From positions 27,754,124 to 27,818,123 of the forward strand of contig CM054112.1 of assembly GCA_028673005.1 (NCBI GenBank): 64,000 nucleotides of DNA, written 5' to 3'. A program made the position numbers and the translations under genes. The DNA is from Tanypteryx hageni. Taxonomy: Eukaryota > Arthropoda > Insecta > Odonata > Petaluridae. This document shows, piece after piece, positions 1-11,800 of the stretch (positions within the stretch are counted from its first letter, which is position 1; every line of letters begins with the position of its first letter). Below the pieces are notes generated by a model. The model did no database searches, was not told the DNA's origin, and was given only the letters and a program-made list of their open reading frames with translations.

Positions 1-973
1 TTTGCCGTAAATATCTTTAAATTAAAATTTTAAAGATAAATAAAGATGCTACAATCACGCGGTGACAAGGGGGATGATTTTTTTATATTTTCGTACTACA
101 AAAAAAAATTCAAATGCTTTTACCTTAGTAATTCTGCTTTGTGTGATAAGGTTCAAAGCATTCAAAGCACAAACCAATTGCACATGGTTCACACCAATAT
201 GATTGCCTTTTTCTACTAGTTGAAACCATGATAATTTAGGGTATTTGTAAAAACTAAACAATATACGGGTAAAATTATCCACAAGAAAAAAATGAACAAA
301 ATATTCCTCCACACAGCGCAAAGGTTTCTCGCAGACTGAATCGTAACGTCTTCAGAGGGACGAGAGTAAATTTCGAGGGGTCCAAGCATGAGCTAATTTC
401 CCATGCTATCGGTCAAGACAAATCTAAATAGTGCCCACACTCAAGTATCCATGTCAAATAAGAGCAAACTATGACTGTTTTCACCCTTCTCTCACTCACA
501 CTATAGTCTCGAGGAATGCTGAGACCCGAAGTTTTCCCTTCATATGGCTCTAAGCAATGATGCCTAAGAAACATAATCTTAATTCGAGAGTGAGAAACGA
601 GAGACGTCAGAAAGAAGATAAACAGTGCCTGTATCTCCATTCATTTCACAGTTACTTTCATGCCGTGAAGATCAGTAGAGAAAGAGTGTTTTAGATGGCG
701 AAATTCTACAAATCACATCGCTACATGAAAATTAAATCACAAAATTAAAAGTCCAAACAATATAAAATGAAAGCCCAAAAAATACAACATTAATCGTAAT
801 AAGAAGCCCAAGGGTTACTATTTCGAAATATAAAAAGATTTTCACAATTTATGAATAATTATTGCCTAAGAAAAATGAAATCTAGTGATCTCTGTGGCGT
901 ACTGGGTATGCATGATGGTGGTATATCAAGTTTTCGTCGAACATACTGGGTACGCAGGATGACGATGAAGGGT
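1..973. mobile_element. piggyBac-like element end and flank
   Basis: A TTAA at 974-977 is preceded by a terminus which, read on the - strand, runs CCCTTCATCGTCATCCTGCG and so resembles the TTAACCCCTCAACGCC ends at 12129 and 34417. A second inner copy of the GTACTGGGTATGC motif lies at 899-911. The other end and any transposase are not visible; frames at 55-321 and 413-640 (-) match nothing I know. Confidence 0.4.
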
Positions 974-1218
974 TAAATATTAATTAAAAATAATTTTGGG
1001 CATATAAGAATTGTATGGCTTAATGTATTTCTTTGTCATATAATTTCTATTTGCCCAAAACTTTTTACTCTCTGAAACACTCAATTATGTGAATTTTATA
1101 ATTATTGCTTACATTTAAGTGCATTTAAAAGTTGGTTTCATCAATTTTTATTTAAATTTTAACTTAATACTTAATCTATATTAATGAAAGGTGGCATGTG
1201 TGAGTGGACAGCATTTCT

Positions 1219-1785
1219 TGAAAACCAAGAAACTTAGAGACTTAAAATTTGGTACACTTACTAATGGGACCATGAAGATGTCCATCTCGGGGCCAGTATT
1301 TTGATTTTTGGGAGAGGGGGATAGAGGAGAGGGGTGCAATAAAAAAATCATATCCTACAGCATTTCTCGAAAATCAAGAAACTTAAGGGACTTTAAACTT
1401 GGTACAATTACTAAAGAAACCTCGAAGATGTGCACCTTCGGACCAGAATTTTTATTTTTTGAAAGTGGGGGAAGGAGAGGGTGGTGCCATACAAATCATA
1501 TCCTACAGCAATTCTCAAAAACCTAGAAACTTAGAGATCTAAAACTTGGTACACCTATGAAAGAGACTGTGAGGATGTGCACTTCAGTACCAGAATTTTT
1601 AATTTTGTGGGGTGAGGGAATGGGAGGGGGTTACCATACAAATCATATTATTTCTCGAAAACCAAGAAACATAGAGACTTAAAACTTGGTACAAACATTA
1701 AAAAGACATTGAGGATGTGCAAGTCTGGACCCGAATATTGATTTTTAGGAGAGGGGGATACCATACAAATCATACCCAGACTAGA
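1219..1785 (+). repeat. Tandem repeat, about four units of 140-150 bp
   Basis: Units begin near 1219, 1368, 1512 and 1658. Each has CAAGAAACTTAGAGACTTAA, ACTTGGTACA, a GATGTGCA block, a G-rich run (GGAGAGGGGG) and CATACAAATCATA. The copies differ by perhaps 15-25 percent, so the array is old. Any short open frames across it are by-products. Confidence 0.8.
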
Positions 1786-2005
1786 GGCCTGTGTAAATTT
1801 TTTGTAAAATTGCACAACTTATTTTGAATTTTCTTAGCAAAATATCAGATTTGCATCTATATTTAATTTGTTCATACCAATTAAGGGAAAATACTTGTCA
1901 CTTATCTTGAGAGTACCTTTAGTTTGAATGAAAATATTAGTGAGTGAAATGAGCATGAAATATTCGAAACTGTAAATCCGGGGCAAAGCCCGGGTAATTA
2001 TCTAG
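1785..2005 (+). mobile_element. Helitron-like 3' terminus
   Basis: The sequence ends with a GC hairpin (CCGGGGCAAAGCCCGGG), a short AT spacer and CTAG followed by T at 2006. This is the usual Helitron 3' end. The 5' limit is not visible; the tandem repeat just upstream may be part of the same element. Confidence 0.55.
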
Positions 2006-2009
2006 TATA

Positions 2010-2183
2010 CAGTGGAACTTCCATAACTCGAACGTCTGTAACTAGAATTTTCCATAACCTGAAGTGAATTAATTTTACTGGGCAAAATCCCCATGAGGAA
2101 AACGTGTTTCCATAAGTTGAATTTTCTACAGCTCAAATATTTTTTTTGTTTTCCTTGAGGTTTGACTTATGGAAGTTTCACTG
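2010..2183. mobile_element. Tigger/pogo-type MITE, 174 bp
   Basis: Terminal inverted repeats CAGTGGAACTTCCATAACTC and its inverse (ACTTATGGAAGTTTCACTG), flanked by TA at 2008-2009 and 2184-2185. It has no coding capacity. The same family occurs at 37339-37510. It abuts the Helitron-like end. Confidence 0.85.
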
Positions 2184-2253
2184 TATAAAAAATACACCAA
2201 AAATTTTTAATAAAATATAACTTCAATTAAATAACCATACAAAATTCTCTTAC

Positions 2254-2376
2254 CTCTCACACTCTTGATAGGTTTGTTAGAGACAGATATCTTAATTGTA
2301 TCGCCACAACTAATAATATTCCTTTGCTCAAACTCAAATTCTTCAAAATCAACTTTATCCTTTTCAGTTGAAGGAT
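2254..2376 (-). CDS. CCDC9: CCDC9-like exon (acidic stretch)
   Basis: Completes GAT, then P-S-T-E-K-D-K-V-D-F-E-E-F-E-F-E-Q-R and on to K-S-V-R. The acceptor is ATATAG and the donor GTAAGAG, phase 1. Acidic residues here fit the acidic C-terminal part of CCDC9. If the donor is not used, the frame stops at 2207. Confidence 0.75.
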
Positions 2377-5300
2377 CTATATTTAAAAGAAATGCCATAT
2401 ATGATATCAGTAATTAAACAACAACAACAACATTAGCAACTTGACAGTACCTATACTGATTTAAAATAAAAGCTTACATTATTTACTTTAAATAATGATT
2501 TTCCAATGATTGTTTCAAAGCAAATGTTTAAAAAAAGTGAAATTAATGATTGATTTAAAACAACAATATTATTTTGGGTGGTAAGATGTCAAAAATTATC
2601 ATTATGAAGAAAAAATTCAGAAAAAGATATTCCATTTGAGTATATGATCATGGCACTTCTACAGCATCATTTAAACTTAAACAACCACAATGATTTTAAT
2701 GGGATGAAGAGTAGCGGGTAGAGAATTTATTTCTACGTTATTTGTTGTAAGTCTTAAATTTTTAGACTTTGCTTAAATATTTTATATTGGGCTGTATTTG
2801 ACGAAAAACACAGTTAATACTTAAAAATAAATTATCTTACTTTACAGCCTGCCTGGTATATCTCTTTCCTTGAAATGTATTAAATTTGTTTGTGACTTAT
2901 TGGACGAATGAGAGTAGGTGTCTACATAGTATTTGCCAAGTTAGCGTATCCTATCCTCGGATGATACTGCCTCATTTAACATGAAATCCATTATCTACTT
3001 TATTTTTACCTACTTTTTGTTCTTTTGATTTAATGTTGTTTCGTGCTGTTACAAATGACAAGATAATAAGACAATTAATCAAATTTGCCTCATTGGAAAA
3101 ATAGTTTTGTGCGATGTATTGCTATTTACGAGCAAAGTATCTGTTTTCATCCTTAAAATTGTTACTGGATGTATTGATTTTGTATTTGCAAGCTACATTG
3201 ACTGGAGTGTAGGAGCAAGCAAAAGCGGAGTAGAGAGGAGGAAGGGGTGATGCCTGAGCCAACAGAAATGCCTGAATGCCCTCTCATTACACAGAAGAAT
3301 CACCATAATCATAGAAGAAATACAATTTAGGCATTTCTTCTTTGATGATGCCTATAAAATCAACTAAATTGTAACACCAAACAGATCAGGACACGAATTG
3401 AGTCAGAGTTTTTTCTCCTTCACTTTATTTACAAATTCATTTGTTAATATTTTACTTATGGGTATTCTTTACATTCATTCATTATTATCAGTATAAGTAG
3501 GCGAAATTGTACATAAAGAAGGAAGTGTTGAAGTTAAAAGATTTAAAAATTATAAGAGAATGCAAAAAAGACAAATAAAAGTGAAAAATTAGAAAAATGC
3601 ATTTAAAGTACAAAAAATATATAAACGCACGTAATTTTCCATTATTTATTGTTAATGTTAAAACTATATCACGGCTGCGAAAAAAAAAATTTTAAAAATG
3701 CAGGTGGGTAAACTCGAACCATCAAACTCTCTGTTACAAGACCCGAACACTAACCATTACACTGTGGTGGCTTGGAAATGGAAACTTGATTCGGCTGTAT
3801 AAGTTTAGCACACCAATATTGTCGGTTGATTTTCTCGAGAATGCTTGCACACTCAATAGTCCTTACCGTGTACTACATGTGTGCAGATTTTGAAAAGATT
3901 TGGTGACCCGAACGTCTGACCCTCCCCTTGTTAGACTTTTGGCACAAAATATTTCCCTTGAAGTTATTATCTTTTTATATATGTGAATTATTATGGTCAC
4001 AAGAAATATGGTTTTGGTATATGTTCTTTCACTTTATGTTGCATTTACCAGGAACGCAAGCCTGACATAAATTGAGGGCTTCTTGTATTATCTTTAATGA
4101 GTTTATCTGGAATTTATAGATTACTTAAAAAGAAACTTTAACATACCTTCACTGACATTAAACACCACTGTTTTTTTCTCCGCAGATAGTACTTTAACAC
4201 TGGGCTTTGATAATAAAGATTTCTCTAATGTTTTCCCCTCATGTTCCTTTGGAGTGGATGATGAAACAGCTAATTCATTTACAACTGTGCGTTGAATCTT
4301 AAATTCTTCACTGTCTATAAGAAGTAGAAATTAGTTACTTACATGGTTAATTTTTCAATATAAATCATATACAACACAGAGGCTTACCTCTTTTCTTTTT
4401 TTTTGCAAAGGAAGGTCTAGTGTGATATTCCTGATTTTCACTGTTGCAAAGGAAATGAAGTTTTAGTACACTTATAACTAGACTGGATAAAGCATTTAAA
4501 TTAGAACTAAATAGAGAGGAGAAATATCTACTGCATAACATTTCCAAACTTTTATTTTCCATCACGAAATGTTAGACTTACTCTTGAGACAATTTTTTTG
4601 AATCCCACTCGCGACGCCAATTTCCTTCTGCTGTTTTCTGCCGAGTGATCCGATCTTGATCTATTTTTTCTCTCTCAGCCCTCCAAGCTTGATAATCAGG
4701 CTGCAGCTGTGGTGATTGCCTGGAAGGCTGATTGCCAGGTCCTCTTCTTCCACCTCTGTTTGAATTACCCCTTCCCTTAATTTAATACAGAGAAATTTCA
4801 GATCCAGGCACAGTGAGCATCGTGTTGCCATCTGGATGAAGAAGCAATGCAGACTCCATCAACACCTACCCTACTCCATCCTCGGCTTCTACCACCTCCA
4901 TGAGATCCTCTGAACTCTCCACTCGAGAAATTTTCTTTCGTTGCTTTTTCATCAGAGGAATGATCAACTTGTGGTGCATCTCTTGAGGAATCTGACAGAA
5001 ATGTATAAACAGGATCTGGAGGAGGTCCATCATTCTGGACAATGAGAATTTTTAATGGAAATTATTAAAAAGGATACCATATTAATAAAAGCAAGAAAAA
5101 TTTCATTAAACTTATTTTTTTACTGCAATACTTTTACTTACAACAGTTTCAACAATTTCTAAGATAATACTTAATAACTTTATCAAATTGATAACTGCTT
5201 ATAGAATGAGCTTGAACTCATAATAACTTTTACTAATTTCTGTCAAGTCATTATTTAAAACTTCTACCAAGAAGATTCTTTTGTGCTTGAAGATAAGCTG

Positions 5301-8300
5301 TATCATTTTATTAACAAATAAAATACTGAAAAACACATGGCTTGTAAGTGAGTAAATGTGATGGTACAATTAAACATCATTCAAATAATTATAGGTTCTT
5401 CAAAATGGCTTACTTCTGAAAATGATGAAGACTTTTTTCCTTGGATTTGTTGTTTTGCAACATAAGGCTTATCCAGTACTTTTCTTTCAAATTTAGGATT
5501 TCTGTTTATTGGCTGAGATCTGCTGTAGCTCTTTCTCTCAGAGTTTGGATTTTTTGCAGGAGAAGGGGAGAATTTCACAGCAGCATTTAATTTTTCAGCA
5601 TTAAGCTTGTCAGCTTCCACCTCCTATGAAAAAATGTCACGATAATGATTTAGATGACTAGTTAATAATGATTGCATAAATAAATGTCAGCTAAAATGCA
5701 CTTCGAAAATTGTTGAATTGGAGGGCCATCATAAAATGTAATGGTTGGACAGAAAAAAGGAAAAAGAGTAATTTAAGCAAAAATATGCAATAATCCATCA
5801 TTCCTAAAATATTTCATTACACTGGAAAAAGTCTAATGCAGAGGTCGGCAGTCTTTTCTACATGGATTGAGTTTGTAGCTGCAATTTTTTTGATGAGCTA
5901 CATTGGAAGTTGCAATTTCTCTGGCAGGCTATGAGTTTGCATATGAGGCAACCTAGAAATTCTGTAGGGTAATGCATATATTATAATATCTTTAAAAATT
6001 TTCAGCATTAAACCTTCACCAGACAAGATTTTATGACCATTATTTTAATATAAATAAATAAAATGTTTTAAATGTCATTGATCACTACCTCATCATAGCT
6101 ACATGGACCTCATACAAATGCTCTCTTGCCAAAGGGTTGCCAACTCCTGGTCTATCTAATTAACCCCTCAGACAAGAGTTCTGAGTACAAACTTGCCAAT
6201 TACAGGCTTTAAATCTTTTAGATATAATGTGGCATTGTAAAACCTTATGATGGTGATTATTCAACAAAACCAAATGTTCTTAAATAATGTTATGTGGAAT
6301 AAGTTGAAGTGTGATTAAAACTGTTCTATTTTTTATTTTGTCTTTAATTTTAATCTTATGCACTCACAAATTGAGTGTGACTTGACAGCAGCTTGCAAGT
6401 TGAGTGTAACTTGATACGAGTTTTTCAGAGAGATAGAAATGGAATTTGTAAATATTTTTGTGGTATGCTTGTGATTGCAGTTTCTTACACCTCATATGCC
6501 TCCTAACAATAAACAAGTTGACTTCTCACTGTATCCTAAAGATAAGTAAAAAGATAGTAGTAATCTTGGAATGCTATGAATCACCTATCTCTACTTTTAT
6601 TTTTAGCCTACTTTCCAGAATGGAAATAGGCTTATAGTTTTGTAGTTGTGTCAGTTTGTCTGTCCACCTCCCCTATTAACTTTTGAACCAATAGACTGAT
6701 TTTCATGAAACTTGGTGGAAATCTCTTGCTACTTGGGCCAAGCTCCCAAGGGTAGTTTTTGCTGCGAAGACTGAATGTCCTGGGTTTGATTCCAGGAACT
6801 ATCCTTCCCATTTGATTTACATGAGAAATCTGAAATCCATTGTGCAGGGTAATTTTCTTTTGCACGTTAAAATACCTTAGAATTGTAATATCAGAGTGGG
6901 ATTTGTACTATTCTCTGAGGAAATGAATGAAGATCCTAATTTTATTGTTGTGCCTCACCAATTACTATTCCAGGCAATTTGCATTACTTTTCACTGGCAC
7001 ACCAATGAAGCCAAATATTACATCAAAACCTTCAGTAAAGATTTATGCAAGTAACCAAGTTATTCAGCTCTTTAAGTGAAATAGTTAAATTCTAAATAAA
7101 TATTAATTTATACCACTGAAGTGGTAAGGTATTTCAAATAAGAGGGTGCCTTTATTTCCCAGAAACGAGTTTAGAATTGATTCAATGTATGCAACAATCA
7201 GGTTGATAATTGTTGATGCAATGCATAGAAATATGCCTGCCAAAAACTTCTCCATTGCCAAGCATTAAATAAATATTTGAGCTCAACTCTCAACGAACTT
7301 TCCATCATGTCTGAATTTAAAATGAAGAGAAATTGATAGATTTTAGTTGAATAAAAGAGAGAGGAAGCAGTTCCTCATAAAGAAAGAGGATAAAAATTCT
7401 TGGCCAAAGAACTAAAAGCATTGAATGCATTCTCTAGAGCAGCAGCACCTTTTGCATCTTACGTCCCACCAACCATTTTGTCAAAAAACTTCGTTCCTAT
7501 CACAATAAACACAAAATCCTACATTTTCTAAGAAGTAGATATTTACGTCAAATGCTTATGGAGATTTGAAGCTAAAACCAATGATTGTATATCATTCTTA
7601 AAATCTCAGGGCTCTAAAAGGTTATTATAAACAAAGCCTACCAGTCCTGTGGATGATTAACAAGAAAGCATGGGTAACCACATACAACCAAATCATTATA
7701 AATAGCTGCTTCTTACATATATAGGATATATGATATAAAACCTAAGGTACTTCTAGAAGTGCTAAAGAGCTGAAATTTGGCATGAATATAGGTCATTGGG
7801 TACAGCCTTTGGAAAAAATCCAAAAATTCAGAAAATGTTATATTTAAGGGGTGTTTTCAACTCCAATGTCCAATTTTAAACACCCATATGAAAAGCATTG
7901 AAAATGGTGCAGGGCTTTATAAAATTGCCATTTTAAATTAGTTATAATTAAGATACGAAGTAGGGATATGAACCGTTCTCTGGATGAAAGATTGAAGTTT
8001 ATTTTTCTTGAAGACAAAATTCAAATCCATGCTGAATTTGCATAAAAATTCGATTTTAATCATAGAATTATGAAAAGCTTTTAGTTTTCAACAATGAAAA
8101 ATATTAACTACCAAAGCAACAATTCCAATGATTTTCAATGCGAGTTGATTTTCCATACTTCAAGAGCATTGATTTGATGTTTAAACTGCATTATAATCCA
8201 TTTGATTTCAGTCAACGACGTATACATATGATGACGTGATAATTTTCAATTAATTTTTTTATCTGGATATGTACTGATGATGCCATAATCCTAACACAAA

Positions 8301-8833
8301 AAAATACCCTAATTTTTACGTACATTTTAGTGTGACATATAGGCTATTGTCTTAATGATGATTATAGTTATTGCTGAAACTAGATGATCTGAGCCATAAA
8401 ACATGATAATCAAAAACTTTGCCGTGAGCCGACTGCCAGAGAATTTAGAAATTCTGGATATATGCCTTAATTTAGCAGAAAATGAAAATGGATGATGATG
8501 CCATAATCTTAACACATAATATCCTAATTTTCCATAAATTTAGTGTATAGGGTATTGTCTTAACAATAATTATTCTAATTGCTCATGCAGGGTGATTTGA
8601 GTCATGAAATTTGAAATAAGAATACAAGCCAAATGCCAGAGAATTAGGAAATTAGGGATAGCTGCCTTAATTTCGCGCAAAATTAGAAATATTCTGCTAG
8701 GAGACATGGAATTTAATATCTAATACATATTAGTTCCACATGCTGTTGCCCTGGAGGTTACGTTGGTTTATTTAAGAGTTTAGATCTTGGTGTATGGTGA
8801 TTTTTTAGCGCTTGCAGTAGCACCAACAACCTA

Positions 8834-8886
<53 letters not shown>

Positions 8887-11800
8887 TAGTAGTTGGTGCT
8901 TGCATTCTGCAAGCATATCATCTCAAAATAAAAAAACATTAATTTTTCATATTTTATAACATATAGGAGGATACTAATGTTTAGGCACTTCCAGATGTGC
9001 TGGAGATATTATTCGACTTCTAGAAGTGCTACAACTTTAAAATTTTGATAAATTGTGTAGCATTAGTACCCCATAGTGGAGAAAGTGTAAAAAATTTTAA
9101 ATTGCAACATTTGGGGATTGTTTAAAACTATTATTTTTACATTTGGGGAAAACGGAGGTGAAATCTTTAGAATTTAAAGAACATTTGTAATGATGAAATG
9201 TCTGTCTGAAAAATGAATGTTTTTTCAAGGTGATATGAAATGCTTGCAGTATGCAAGCACCAACTACTAGTATATTATATGTATGTTATATCCTCTGTAA
9301 GAAACGTCGATATATAATGATAGACACAGGTATTCTTCTTTTACTCTAATTTTTTTTCCTTAATGCTTCTGCTCAAATTATTCAGTATGATATCACTATA
9401 TATTTTGTAATATGTGATCTATGTTCTTCATTTTTATTCAAAATTTACTGTTCATTTTAAAAATGAAACAAAATTGTTGTCTCTACTACGGACAGTTAAC
9501 TTTTTATTTTAATTGTAATTTGTTCAAGGACTTTTGGAACACCCTGTATATTTGCAATGCAATGCACGGTTAATTTTGCATTACTATATAGGCTCAACAA
9601 AGATTACTTTGGTTTATTACTTACTAGTAGAAGGCGCTTGCATTCTGCAAGCATATCGACTCACCTTGAAAAAACATTCATTTTTTAGAGAGATATTTCA
9701 TCATTACAAATATTATTTCAATTATAAAAATTTCACCTCCAGAGCGATTTTCGTTTTTTCCCTAATGCAAAAATAATATTTTAAAACAATCCCCAAACTT
9801 TGCAATTTTAAGAATTTTATAATTTCTCCATTATGGGGAACCAATGCTACACATCTCTGCCTAATTTTATAGTTATAGCACTTCTAGAACTGAAATAATA
9901 TTTTTTTAATTGTTTAAATTTTAAGCATTTTTAACGGGCGCCGCAATATATTTATGGAGAGATTCAAATGTTTATTTGTGCAAATTCACTTCTCTGTAAA
10001 TAAATTGAATATTTCAGCTTCCTAGCTCATTCCGTAGTACCTAAACAGTTATCTATTTGTTTAAACTTTAAGAATTTTTAACTGCCAAACAAATTAAAAT
10101 ATCAAAATTAGTATAATCCCTATTTCGTTTTTTTACAAATTCTATTAACAAAAAAATTTCAACTCCGTAGCACATTTGGAAATACATAAACCTTGAAAAT
10201 TTGCTTAAACAATTGCGAATTTTTAGCGGCCGCATTGTTGCACTTTTCCAAGATTTTCGTTTTTTCTAGTTGGTTTTGCACAAAATCCTACCTAAGAAAA
10301 AATTTTAAATTTCCAGCTCATCTGGAAGTGCCTAAACATTAGTATCCTCCTCCTCTGTAAGAAACGTCTATATATAATGATATTTCGATTTACAATTGAC
10401 CTTAGTATAGTTAATGAAGAAAAAACTTTTGAGTGTGCTGCTATTAGCATCTCATTTGATAGAAAATTTTCACATAATATCAGTGTATCACTCTCCTATG
10501 GGTTGTTTCAAATCATTTATTAATAAATGTGATAGCATATTGTTTAAGTTAGAAAATAAATCAAAGAGAGCTTTCATGATAATTGCTGGTGACCTAAATT
10601 GTAACTTGTTTGAAAATGGAACTAAGCACAAAAAACTCTTCAATCTTGCTGAATCATATAATTTGAAACCTTTGGCCACAATACCAATGAGAATAACTCC
10701 TATTCAAGGACTCTAGTAGACAATATTTTTACTGACTATGATATGATGGACACTGATACTAAAAAATTAATCTGATCATTGTGTAATTTCTTCTAGTTTC
10801 ATGTACTTCCTAAGATAGGTGAAGAATTACAGCCAAGTTATAATACGAATTTCTCTGAAGCAAATATTCTATGCTGATGCAATACACTTAAATGCCAGAA
10901 TTGGTCTGTGATAACAAACAGACTGTTTTAACTCGAGTTTTAATTTATTCCATTCTAAATTTATTTACCTTTTCGAATGCACGTTTCCACCTGTTCTTCA
11001 AAAGACTAGAGCTAATCATAGTAAAAAATGGATTACTCCCCATACACGAGCTCAGTCTCAAATTATTAGAAAGGAAGCTTATCTGGATAAATATTTTGGA
11101 AATGAAGAAACCCATAAAACTTATAATAATCTCAGAAATGAATATAAAGCAATAATCAGAACTGCCAAAAAACATACAATACGGGACCAACCATATAAGA
11201 TGTCACACACCAGGGGGGGGGGGGCAACTTGTGTGACGATGGGGAGTAGGGGGATTTTGAAAAATGTGATGTCACAAAAATAACACCAGTGTCATCTACG
11301 AGAGAAAACTATGTAGGTATACTCTTTTCCACCCCTAGAAGACAGCATTACGCTTATGCCTTCGTCCCATATTAAACGCTAAAAAAATAAAACTAATAAT
11401 TTAATGTAGATCACTGGATATCAATAAATGTGCATGTTTTATCATAATTATTGGTTAATCTTATCACTTAATTATATTTGCTAATTAAAATTAAGCATAT
11501 TATTTTCATGAGCTATTTGCAACATTATCATTTTAAAACAAAGAAGTTGTCTGAGTAATTTTTAGTTAAAAAGAATAATATTACCATTATGAATCACTAC
11601 ATCACTCACTGAGGAAACTCCTTCCATAGTGGAGTGTGTCGAGGTCATAACACGTCAAACAATCACTTGCTTTAAACTCTCCATATGAGATTGTTTCATT
11701 GTGTCAAACACTGGGTCCTTCTCCCTTGGGAAAAATCTTCGACACTTGTCCCATCAGATAATTCTGTTCCTTCCTTCATAATTCGCATATTTTACAGAGG

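Noticed and set aside
3700..3775. tRNA gene on the - strand
   Set aside because: A- and B-box-like motifs are present, but the acceptor stem halves do not pair; better explained as a SINE head or tRNA pseudogene.
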